Shown here piece after piece: positions 1-6,175 of a stretch of 13,357 nucleotides of DNA. The stretch covers positions 1-13,357 of the forward strand of contig JAEZKB010000005.1 in assembly GCA_023415605.1 (NCBI GenBank), given 5' to 3'. This DNA is from Pseudomonadota bacterium (GTDB taxonomy: Bacteria > Pseudomonadota > Alphaproteobacteria > Rhizobiales > Devosiaceae). How positions within the stretch are numbered: position 1 is the stretch's first letter; every line of letters begins with the position of its first letter. A program made the translations under genes and the position numbers. The notes beneath the pieces are model-generated. The model was not told where the DNA came from. It saw nothing but the letters and a program-made list of their open reading frames with translations, and did not search any database.

Positions 1-12
1 GGCCGGAATGCA

Positions 13-27
13 CTGAGCTTAGCTCAG
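13..27 (-). other. Intercistronic hairpin just after aglE
   Basis: CTGAGC, a 3-nt loop and GCTCAG form a perfect 6-bp stem that begins 1 nt after the aglE stop codon. There is no T-run after it within the window. A short hairpin after the binding-protein gene is common in ABC sugar operons, where it helps give the binding protein a higher expression than the membrane genes. That role is inferred; the next gene is outside the window. Confidence 0.4.
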
Positions 28-28
28 C

Positions 29-1387
29 TTACTTGATTGCGTCCCACGAGGCCTGGATGCCATCGGCGACTTCCTGGGCAGACTTGCCGCCGACGAAGTC
101 GACCATGCCGGTCCAGAACGAACCCGCACCCACCGCGCCCGGCATCAAGTCGGAGCCGTCGAAGCGGAAGGTGGTGGCGTTGAGCAGGATCTCGCCTTCG
201 CCCTTGAGGGTCTCGTTGCCGTAGGTCTCGGTGTTGGCGGCCTTGAGCGTCGAGAGGAAGCCGGACTGGGCCATCCAGATTTCGTTCGAAATCGGGTTCA
301 TCAGGAAGTCGATGAAGGCCTGGGCAGCCGGGCTGTCCTTGGTGATGGTGGCGAGAGTGCCAGCGCCGAGCACGGGCTTGCCGAGATCCTTCTCGGTCGA
401 GGCCGGGAAGTAGAAGAAGTCGGCGTCGGTGCCCAGTTCCGTGCCTTCCGGGAAGAAGGACGGGATGAACGAGGCCTGGTGGTGCATGTAGCAGCTCGGC
501 GGGACCTGGAAGAGGCCCAGCGGGCTTTCGCGGAAGTCGGTGGTGCCGACGGCGGCGGTGCCACCGGCGACCTTCTTGTCGTCCTTGGCGAACCAGCCGA
601 ATTCCTCGAGCACGGCGACGACCTTGGGGTCGTTGAACTTGAGATCGTTCTTGACCCACGCGTCATAGTCTTCCGGCGTGTTCATGCGCAGCATGAGGTC
701 TTCCACCCAGTCGGTGGCCGGCCAGCCGGTGGCGCCGCCCGAGCCGAGGCCGATGCACCAGGGCGTATTGCCGTCGGCGACCATCTTCTCGGTCAGGGCC
801 TTGAGGTCTTCGTAGGTCTCGGGGACTTCGTAGCCGGCATCGGCGAAGTTATCCGGCGAGTACCAGACGAGCGACTTGAGATCCGACTTGTAGGGAACCG
901 CGAAGAAGGTCTGGTTGCCCGAAGCGTCGGCGTAGGTGCCAAGGCTGACGAACGAGGAGCCGGCAGCATGCTCGGCCTCGACGCGGGCCTTCATTTCGTC
1001 GCCGAGCGGCGTCAGGTAGCCCTTGGACGCCATGTCGGCGAGCAGACCCGGCTGCGGCAGGATGGTGACGTTCGCCGAAGAGCCGGCGGCGGCGTCGATC
1101 TGGGCCTGCTGTTCGTAGTTTTCCGACGAGCCGTATTCGACGTCGACGCCGGTAGCGTCTTCGAAATAGGCGAGCACGGTCAGGAACTGCTCCTGGTCCC
1201 CGCCTTCACGCCACGGGCCCCAGATGGTCAGCTTCTGGCCGGCGAGATCCTTGTGGGCGTCGGCGAAAGTCTGCAGCGCATCCCAGCTGAAGGCGCCCTC
1301 GCCCTTGGGATACTTCAGTTCCTGGGCCTGGACGGCCGAAAACGAGAGCGCGATGACGGAAACGCCCGCCAGTAGATATTTGTGCAT
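29..1387 (-). CDS. aglE: Alpha-glucoside ABC transporter, periplasmic substrate-binding protein (AglE-type)
   Basis: This 452-residue extracellular solute-binding protein (family 1) would capture alpha-glucosides such as sucrose, maltose or trehalose in the periplasm and pass them to an AglFG-AglK importer. The chosen ATG at 1387 follows a GGGAGGA ribosome binding site and opens directly into a signal peptide (MHKYLLAGVSVIALSFSAVQA, about 21 residues). An in-frame extension up to 1627 exists, but it has no signal peptide and would run through the operator palindromes. The mature start (KYPKGEGAFSWD), then IWGPWREGG, YEQQAQIDAAAGS and LPQPGLLADMASKGYLTPLGD, are typical of AglE as I know the family, and so is the length. 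An intact C-terminus ends in SWDAIK. Partner permease genes should lie downstream, to the left of the window. Sugar specificity within the alpha-glucoside class cannot be read from sequence. Confidence 0.88.
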   Translation of the reverse strand: MHKYLLAGVSVIALSFSAVQAQELKYPKGEGAFSWDALQTFADAHKDLAGQKLTIWGPWREGGDQEQFLTVLAYFEDATGVDVEYGSSENYEQQAQIDAAAGSSANVTILPQPGLLADMASKGYLTPLGDEMKARVEAEHAAGSSFVSLGTYADASGNQTFFAVPYKSDLKSLVWYSPDNFADAGYEVPETYEDLKALTEKMVADGNTPWCIGLGSGGATGWPATDWVEDLMLRMNTPEDYDAWVKNDLKFNDPKVVAVLEEFGWFAKDDKKVAGGTAAVGTTDFRESPLGLFQVPPSCYMHHQASFIPSFFPEGTELGTDADFFYFPASTEKDLGKPVLGAGTLATITKDSPAAQAFIDFLMNPISNEIWMAQSGFLSTLKAANTETYGNETLKGEGEILLNATTFRFDGSDLMPGAVGAGSFWTGMVDFVGGKSAQEVADGIQASWDAIK

Positions 1388-1545
1388 GTAGTCCTCCCAT
1401 GGCACAGCTGTCTTGGTCCGCACCGGCCATATTCGAGCCGGGGGATAGTCTTTTTTGTGGCGCCGGTGCCGACACTGCCGCTGACAAGAAACCCACCCGT
1501 CGCGGAACTCTTCCGGCCCCCTGGCGCCCGCTTTCACCCTGATTC

Positions 1546-1575
1546 CCAAAACGTTTTGGTTCCAAAACGTTTTGG
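1546..1575 (-). promoter_or_regulatory. Tandem LacI-family operators upstream of aglE
   Basis: The perfect palindrome CCAAAACGTTTTGG occurs twice, at 1546-1559 and 1562-1575, with 16 bp between centres. An A/T-rich even palindrome with a central CG is the usual shape of a LacI-family operator. In rhizobia the agl operon is controlled by a LacI-type repressor, AglR, so this is probably the AglR site. The regulator gene is not in the window. The sites lie about 160 bp upstream of the aglE start, so the promoter is probably close to or overlapping them. Confidence 0.75.
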
Positions 1576-1611
1576 CAGCCCGAAATCCAAGCAGCACAGG
1601 GCGGTTAGCGA

Positions 1612-1626
1612 TGCCACAATGTGGCA
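1612..1626. promoter_or_regulatory. 15-nt palindrome TGCCACA-A-TGTGGCA, possible second operator
   Basis: This is a perfect inverted repeat with 7-nt arms and a single central base, 36 bp further from aglE than the LacI-type sites. The one-base centre rules out an RNA hairpin and suggests a DNA site for a dimeric regulator. The factor is not recognised. Confidence 0.35.
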
Positions 1627-1680
1627 CAAAATGCGGCGGCCGGGCAAGGGGACGCCGGATGGGGCACCGCCGACGTGAAC

Positions 1681-1704
1681 AAGGGCGGCCCTTAGGCCGC
1701 CCTT
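1681..1704 (-). terminator. Stem-loop terminator after the sugar dehydrogenase gene
   Basis: AAGGGCGGCC pairs perfectly with GGCCGCCCTT around a 4-nt loop, giving a 10-bp very GC-rich stem that starts 25 nt after the TAG of the gene ending at 1730. The A/T-flanked stem resembles many rhizobial terminators. The T-tract is short (TT then GTTC in the transcript sense), so termination may be only partial. It would insulate the agl promoter from read-through. Confidence 0.6.
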
Positions 1705-1729
1705 CGAATTAACTGGATCGTTGCACCCG

Positions 1730-3532
1730 CTAGTTGATCGGTCGCTCGCCCTCGCGTGGGCGCTCGTAGAGGCCCACGATCTCGCCCTCGGCGAGTACAT
1801 GGCCCTCCATGGCGGCCAGTACTTCCTCGCGCGTCTTGCCAGGGTCGATGCCAAGTGTCTCGACGTCGAGGGCAAAGACCTGGAAGTGATAGTGATGAGC
1901 CGGGTCACCGAGTGGCGGGCGGGGACCGAGATAGCCGGTCTGGCCCTTGGAGTTGGTGCCCTGCTTGGCGCCCTTGGGATCCTGCAGAACCGGATCGGTG
2001 GGCAGACCTTCGCGGAGCCCAGTCGCGGCGCCGGGGATGTCGTAGATGACCCAGTGGACGAACGGCTTGGGCTCGGCTGCGTCCGGATCGTCGGCGATGA
2101 CGACGACCGACTTGGTGCCATCGGGAGCGCCCGACCAGTCGAGCTTGGGTGACGCGTTGTCGCCCTCGGCCCCATGCTTGACCGGGATCACCTCTTCATT
2201 GGCGAAGCTGGCCGTCACGGTGATGCCGGGGTCGGCCTCCACGAGGTTGATGGCGATGTCTGACGGAGCCGGCTTGGGCATGGCATCGGGTAGAGTGGTC
2301 TTCTCGGCTGCAGTGGCGGCATCGCCACCCTCATAGCTGATGCGGTAGAGGATACCGTTGAAGTCGTCGGCCAGCAGCAGCGCGCCGTCGGACGTTTCGA
2401 CGAGCCCGGCGAGCCGACCGAGGAAGCCGTAGCCGTCGTCTTCGCCTTCGATCAGAAAGCCTTCGGCGAAGTGATCCCAAGTCTTCGGGTTGCCGTCCTC
2501 AAAGTCGACGCGAGAGATTTCATAACCGCTCGGCGGTCGGCGGTTCCAGCTGCCGCGCTGGGCGATGAAGGCATCGCCGCGATATTCCTCAGGGAAAGCC
2601 GAGCCGGTGTAGAAGGTCATCTGCATCGGCGCGCTATGAGCGGTGTAGCCGACGAGCGGCTCCTCGCTCATTGCCGCCCACTGTTCGAGCGTTATGCCTT
2701 CGGGCGGATTGTCCTGCGGATTGAGCTTGGAGAAATCGTAGACATAGGGCCAGCCATATTGCTTGCCCTCTTCGATGAGGTTGAACTCCTCCTGCTGTTC
2801 TTCGTCGCCCAGCCAGTCGATACCGTGGTCAGCGCCGAACAAGCGGCCGGTCTGCGGCTCGAACCCGAAGCCGATGGTGTTGCGCAGGCCACGCGCGAAG
2901 ATGGTGCGGCTGGTGCCGTCCTTCTTGGCGCGGAGCATGGTCGCGCTTTCGGGGTTGGTCTCGGCGCAGGCATTGCAGGTCGAGCCGGCGCTGATCCAGA
3001 GCATGTCGTCCGGGCCGATGGCGATGGTGCGGTTGGGATGCTGGCCGCCATCGGGCAGGTCGTCGATGATGCGCTTGAGCTCGCCGAAGGTGCCGTCGGC
3101 GTTGACCGGCGCTGTGTAGATTTCGTTGACGGTGGCGAGGAACACCGTATCGCCGTCGAAGGCGATGCCATGCATACCGGGCCGGGCGGCGACGGTGGTG
3201 AAGCCTTCGAACTTGCCGTCGCCATCGGCATCGTCAAGGCGGATGACGTCGCCTTCGGTGCGGCGGGTGGCGTATGTGTGCTCGCCGTGGACGGCCAGCA
3301 TGCGGGTATTGCCCATGTCGCGTCCGACGACCTCGACGGCGAAGCCTTCGGGCACCTTGACCATGGCGGCCAGCTCTGCGTCGTCGCTGACAATGATCGG
3401 CTTTGGTTCGAGCACCGAGCCCTCAACGGTGGCGTCGGAATACTGACCGATGTTGCCCTGAGGCTGAGCGAAGGTGGTGGTCGCCAGCAGTGCCGCAGCA
3501 AGGCCGGCGAGCGCAATGATCTGCGGTCGCAT
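1730..3532 (-). CDS. Exported PQQ-dependent sugar dehydrogenase (sorbosone dehydrogenase type) fused to a PEBP/YbhB domain
   Basis: A 600-residue protein with a signal peptide (about 1-22, ending TTTFAQ) that should send it to the periplasm. Residues about 45-400 form a six-bladed PQQ sugar dehydrogenase-like propeller. Visible marks are GMHGIAF (His121, candidate catalytic base), GGQHPNRTIAIGPD (163-175), the Cys pair TCNAC (185-189), GLRNTIGF (215-222), RGSWNR (326-331) and DDFNGILYRI (389-398). A DADGDG loop (101-106) may bind calcium. Residues about 430-592 match the phosphatidylethanolamine-binding/YbhB-YbcL family: SPKLDWSGAP, ADDPDA, FVHWVIYDIPG, GYLGPRPPLGDPAHHYHFQVFALD split over 533-556. 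Start ATG follows CCGGAGA by 6 nt. Family members usually carry only one of these domains. The substrate is unknown; the dehydrogenase would oxidise an aldose with PQQ, which must be made or imported. Confidence 0.85.
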   Translation of the reverse strand: MRPQIIALAGLAAALLATTTFAQPQGNIGQYSDATVEGSVLEPKPIIVSDDAELAAMVKVPEGFAVEVVGRDMGNTRMLAVHGEHTYATRRTEGDVIRLDDADGDGKFEGFTTVAARPGMHGIAFDGDTVFLATVNEIYTAPVNADGTFGELKRIIDDLPDGGQHPNRTIAIGPDDMLWISAGSTCNACAETNPESATMLRAKKDGTSRTIFARGLRNTIGFGFEPQTGRLFGADHGIDWLGDEEQQEEFNLIEEGKQYGWPYVYDFSKLNPQDNPPEGITLEQWAAMSEEPLVGYTAHSAPMQMTFYTGSAFPEEYRGDAFIAQRGSWNRRPPSGYEISRVDFEDGNPKTWDHFAEGFLIEGEDDGYGFLGRLAGLVETSDGALLLADDFNGILYRISYEGGDAATAAEKTTLPDAMPKPAPSDIAINLVEADPGITVTASFANEEVIPVKHGAEGDNASPKLDWSGAPDGTKSVVVIADDPDAAEPKPFVHWVIYDIPGAATGLREGLPTDPVLQDPKGAKQGTNSKGQTGYLGPRPPLGDPAHHYHFQVFALDVETLGIDPGKTREEVLAAMEGHVLAEGEIVGLYERPREGERPIN

Positions 3533-3601
3533 GAATGTCTCCGGTTTGGTGAGACACCAACTTGCCGTGCGCCATTTCGATCCAGGCGAACGGCTGCACG
3601 T

Positions 3602-3769
3602 TTAGGCGGCGTGAAACTTCTCGCGAAGGGCACGTGCCAGGCGGCGTGCTGCTTTGCGGCTCTTGCGCGTCGCGGCGAGAACGACCCGGGCCTCACCCTC
3701 GGTGAGACCAAACTTTTCGGCCAGCTTCAGCGGACCATATTGTGGCTTGCGGCGAGACGTGTCCGGCAT
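3602..3769 (-). CDS. Small basic protein of 55 residues, function unknown
   Basis: The ORF opens with ATG at 3769 and ends in TAA. The protein is highly basic at its C-terminal half (KSRKAARRLARALREKF) with a predicted helix-turn-helix-like pair of helices around KLAEKFGLTEGEARVVL. The central segment is loosely reminiscent of DUF3606, which are small proteins often seen in stress regulons, but I do not claim membership. No good ribosome binding site precedes the ATG, which lowers confidence; TTG codons upstream in frame have none either. It lies 80 bp after the alcohol dehydrogenase gene on the same strand, so it may be the last gene of the stress-promoted SRPBCC-dehydrogenase transcript. 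A longer reading of the frame, to 4072, overlaps that dehydrogenase and is not credible. Confidence 0.5.
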   Translation of the reverse strand: MPDTSRRKPQYGPLKLAEKFGLTEGEARVVLAATRKSRKAARRLARALREKFHAA

Positions 3770-3849
3770 TGTTGAGTGCAGCTTGCTGGTGTTCGTCGAG
3801 AAGGGCAAGCCGGCAACAGCGCACAGCAGGCGACCATTGCCGGCACTGA

Positions 3850-5022
3850 TCAATGTGGCTTCAGCACCACCTTGGTCCACTCGTTCTGATTGTCGCGGAA
3901 GTTCTTGTAGCCTGTCGGGGCTTCTTCGAGCGGCAGGCGGTGGCTGATGAGGAAGGTGGTGTCGATCTGGCCCTCCTGGATGCGGCGGAGCAGATCGGCG
4001 GTGTACTTCTGCACGTGGGTCTGGCCGCCGCGGATTTCGAGGCCCTTTTCCATCATCGCGCCGAGCGGCCACTTATCGAGCATGCCGCCGTAGACGCCGG
4101 GCACGGAGACGCGGCCACCCTTGCGCACAGCGAGAATGGCCTGGCGCAACGCATGGCCGCGATCGGCGCCGACGCCGATCTTCTGCTTGACCGCATCGAC
4201 GACATTGTCGGGCGACCAGCCATGCGCTTCCATGCCGACGGCATCGATAACGGCGTCCGGACCGATGCCGCCGGTCATTTCCATCAGCGCTTCACGGACG
4301 TGCGTCTCTTCGTAGTTGATGATCTGCGCGCCGAACTGCTGCGCCAGCTCGAGCCGATGCGGGTGGTGGTCGATGGCGATTACCTGCGCCGCACCCATGA
4401 TCGCGGCGCTCTGCACGGCAAAGAGTCCGACCGGTCCACAACCCCAGACGGCGACCGTGTCACCCGGCTGAATGCCGGCATTTTCGGCCGCCATCCAACC
4501 AGTGGGGAGAATGTCGGAGAGGAACAACACCTCGTCATCGTCCATGCCATCGGGGATGACGATGGGGCCGACATCGGAGAACGGCACGCGGACATATTCG
4601 GCCTGGCCACCGGCATAGCCGCCGGTCAGGTGCGAGTAACCGAAAGCGGCGCCCATGGCGTGGCCGTAGAGCTTTTCGGAGGCGTCCTGCTTTTCGACCG
4701 GGTTGCCGTTGTCGCAGGCGGAAAACTGCTGGTTCTCGCAGAAGAAGCAGTGGCCGCACGAGATGGTGAAGGGCACCACGACGCGCTCGCCTTTCTTGAG
4801 CGTGCTGGATGGGCCCACTTCGACCACCTCGCCCATGAATTCGTGGCCGAGGATGTCGCCGTGCTTCATGCCGGGAATAACGCCGTCGTAGAGGTGAAGA
4901 TCGGAGCCACAGATGGCCGTCGAGGTGATCTTGAGAATGGCGTCGCGGGGATTGATGATTTCGGGATCCGGGACGGTATCGACCTGAACCTTGTTGATGC
5001 CCTGCCAGGTGAGTGCGCGCAT
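3850..5022 (-). CDS. Zinc-dependent alcohol dehydrogenase, glutathione-independent formaldehyde dehydrogenase-like
   Basis: A 390-residue medium-chain dehydrogenase that would oxidise an alcohol or aldehyde with NAD(P)+ in the cytoplasm. The catalytic zinc site is seen at Cys38 (ICGSDLH, 37-43) and GHE (59-61). The structural zinc loop is complete: Cys89, Cys92, Cys95 and Cys103. The Rossmann motif is GCGPVG (194-199) with Asp218 as the likely ribose-binding acid, favouring NAD. The extra loops around 104-145 and 240-300 match the class annotated as formaldehyde dehydrogenase/threonine dehydrogenase-related; the true substrate is not decided by sequence. Start ATG at 5022 has an AAGGA site that overlaps the stop codon of the SRPBCC gene 12 nt upstream, so the two are translationally linked and share the promoter at 5643-5667. 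Confidence 0.85.
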   Translation of the reverse strand: MRALTWQGINKVQVDTVPDPEIINPRDAILKITSTAICGSDLHLYDGVIPGMKHGDILGHEFMGEVVEVGPSSTLKKGERVVVPFTISCGHCFFCENQQFSACDNGNPVEKQDASEKLYGHAMGAAFGYSHLTGGYAGGQAEYVRVPFSDVGPIVIPDGMDDDEVLFLSDILPTGWMAAENAGIQPGDTVAVWGCGPVGLFAVQSAAIMGAAQVIAIDHHPHRLELAQQFGAQIINYEETHVREALMEMTGGIGPDAVIDAVGMEAHGWSPDNVVDAVKQKIGVGADRGHALRQAILAVRKGGRVSVPGVYGGMLDKWPLGAMMEKGLEIRGGQTHVQKYTADLLRRIQEGQIDTTFLISHRLPLEEAPTGYKNFRDNQNEWTKVVLKPH

Positions 5023-5034
5023 GGAAAGTATTCC

Positions 5035-5565
5035 TTAGTGCCGATGCCAGATGGGGTTAGCGATCTCGCCGGCTTCCATCAGCATCTTGAACCGTTTGAG
5101 TTCGTGCCGGGCCTGGATGTTGGGCTCGGCGGCGAAGAGTTTGGCAACGAGCCGGCCGAGGTCGCCGGCGGGTGGCTCGTAGGCAATGTTGGCCGTCACC
5201 ACGGTGCCGCGGCCGCCGGGGGCATCGGCGAAGGTCACCCTGCCCTCGGTCTTGATGTCCGACCCCTCCACCGAGCGCCAGCCTATGGCTTCGCCCTCGA
5301 CCACATCGACAGTCTCGGTTTCCAGCTGGACGGTCTGACCGGCCGGCGCCTTCACGGTCCAGACCGCTCGATCGGGCCCTGTTGGCTGGATACTTTCGAT
5401 GGCCACCATGAAGCGTGGCAGGTTCTGGAAATCGCGCCAGAAGGCGAAGAGTTCGGTACGCGGCCGGTTGATCAGCACGCTGCGGCCGACAAAGGCGAGA
5501 TCGTCTTCCTTGTCATCCTTCTTGGTGCGAAGCGGGGCGTCGTCGGTCTGCATGTCGTTGGACAA
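5035..5565 (-). CDS. SRPBCC (START-like) family protein, TTG start
   Basis: A 176-residue cytoplasmic protein of the Bet v1/START-like superfamily, which binds hydrophobic ligands in a deep pocket. The signature is the segment VLINRPRTELFAFWRDF (30-46) followed by NLPRFM and a C-terminal long helix (about 133-166). The first 25 residues are acidic and basic, probably disordered. The start is chosen as TTG at 5565 because GAGGAG lies 8 nt before it; the next ATG, at 5553, is 20 nt from that site. This is the first gene of an operon with the zinc dehydrogenase and is preceded by an EcfG-type promoter. Proteins annotated cyclase/dehydrase in this family are mostly of unknown ligand; the pairing with an alcohol dehydrogenase may mean delivery or sequestration of a lipophilic substrate, which is inference. 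Confidence 0.8.
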   Translation of the reverse strand: MSNDMQTDDAPLRTKKDDKEDDLAFVGRSVLINRPRTELFAFWRDFQNLPRFMVAIESIQPTGPDRAVWTVKAPAGQTVQLETETVDVVEGEAIGWRSVEGSDIKTEGRVTFADAPGGRGTVVTANIAYEPPAGDLGRLVAKLFAAEPNIQARHELKRFKMLMEAGEIANPIWHRH

Positions 5566-5642
5566 GATCGGTTCTCCTCAATGCGGCCTGCGGTTGGGGC
5601 GTATCGCCCTTCCCGCAAGCCGTGTCGGGTGGTTCCCGTCGC

Positions 5643-5667
5643 AACCTGCGTTCGTCCGATCAGTTCC
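5643..5667 (-). promoter_or_regulatory. EcfG (general stress sigma) type promoter for SRPBCC-dehydrogenase operon
   Basis: Read on the minus strand, GGAAC (5667-5663), 16 bp, then GGTT (5646-5643). This fits the alphaproteobacterial EcfG/RpoE2/SigT pattern GGAAC-N16/17-nGTT. It predicts transcription start near 5636 and a leader of about 70 nt. Confidence 0.7.
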
Positions 5668-5691
5668 GCCCAAGCGGTGAGGCGGGGCCGG

Positions 5692-5716
5692 GGAACCGTC
5701 GCGCAGCTACGAAGTT
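5692..5716 (+). promoter_or_regulatory. EcfG type promoter for the DUF6766-oxidoreductase operon
   Basis: GGAAC (5692-5696), 16 bp, then AGTT (5713-5716). The -35 elements of this and the opposite promoter are 24 bp apart back to back, so one region serves both directions. Predicted transcription start is near 5723, with a leader of about 87 nt. The -10 starts with A where the consensus prefers C. Confidence 0.62.
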
Positions 5717-5809
5717 GGGTTGGTCGGCCGGCGCCCGGCTCCGGTCGATCGACTGCCACTCGATGAAGGGCGCTGGGGCAAGCGGCAAAGTCGGAAGGAG
5801 TGTAATGTC

Positions 5810-6175
5810 ATGTCACTGGCAAAGAAGTATGGATTTGCCTGGGTCACGCTCGGATTTCTGGTGATCAGCCTCATAGGGCATTGGGTGTTCGGCTGGTTCG
5901 CCTACATCGACGAAGCGGCCACACACCAGGCGCCGGTGCAGGTGGGCAGTTACATCATCGAGATGCTGCGCGACACGTTCGAAAACTGGCAGTCGGAGTT
6001 CCTGCAGCTGCTCTGGCAGGTCGTTGGTTTGACCCTTCTCCTCTATGTCGGCTCGCCGCAGAGCAAGGAGAGCGAGGACCGCTCGGAAGCCAAGCTCGAC
6101 GCCATTATCCGCAAGGTCGATCCCGATGCGGACCGTACGCTGCGCGACATCGAGAAGCGGTACCCGCAAGCATGA
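5810..6175 (+). CDS. DUF6766 family small membrane protein
   Basis: A 121-residue inner-membrane protein. Segment 9-30 (FAWVTLGFLVISLIGHWVFG and following) is the first transmembrane helix and 66-82 (a run of L, V, W, Q, G, Y) the second. Between them lies ENWQSEFLQ (58-66), which I recognise as the core of DUF6766. The C-terminal 40 residues are charged (KESEDRSEAKLDAIIRK) and probably cytoplasmic. ATG at 5810 is preceded by GGAAGGAG at a good distance; an extension to 5720 lacks such a site and adds a basic stretch that crosses the promoter -10. The gene overlaps the next by 4 nt (ATGA). The molecular function is unknown; its promoter suggests a general stress role. Confidence 0.8.
   Translation: MSLAKKYGFAWVTLGFLVISLIGHWVFGWFAYIDEAATHQAPVQVGSYIIEMLRDTFENWQSEFLQLLWQVVGLTLLLYVGSPQSKESEDRSEAKLDAIIRKVDPDADRTLRDIEKRYPQA

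Larger units (their letters stand above)
1388..1729. other. Intergenic control region upstream of aglE (342 bp)
   Basis: This gap lies between aglE and the sugar dehydrogenase gene, both on the minus strand. From right to left it holds a terminator-like hairpin (1681-1704), a 15-nt palindrome (1612-1626), two identical 14-bp palindromes (1546-1575), and about 158 nt of presumed leader before the aglE start. I could not find a convincing sigma-70 -35/-10 pair in the leader; TTGTCA in the minus sense near 1484-1489 has no matching -10 at 16-18 bp. No credible coding sequence lies here: the frames that cross it read through the operator. Confidence 0.6.

Noticed and set aside
1422..1457. CCGGC/GCCGG stem followed by a run of six T on the plus strand
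   Set aside because: The 5-bp stem is weak and no plus-strand gene ends there.
1388..1627. N-terminal extension of the aglE frame
   Set aside because: It would encode the operator palindromes and remove the signal peptide from the N-terminus; the ATG at 1387 has a strong ribosome binding site.
1622..1637. TGGCAC resembling a sigma-54 -24 element
   Set aside because: The GC of the -12 element does not fall at the required spacing.
2471..3775. A 434-codon plus-strand reading frame opposite the sugar dehydrogenase gene
   Set aside because: Antisense shadow of a recognised enzyme; no credible start site or domain.
3809..3844. GCCGGCAA/TTGCCGGC inverted repeat after the zinc dehydrogenase gene
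   Set aside because: An 8-bp stem with a 20-nt loop and no T-run is too weak to call a terminator; it may be chance in GC-rich DNA.
5632..5636. A further minus-strand GGAAC before the SRPBCC gene
   Set aside because: No nGTT at 16-17 bp downstream; the sequence at that distance is CGGG.
3853..5766. A 637-codon plus-strand reading frame opposite the dehydrogenase and SRPBCC genes
   Set aside because: It mirrors two well-recognised genes and crosses the promoter region; open antisense frames are usual in GC-rich DNA. The translation shows no family features.
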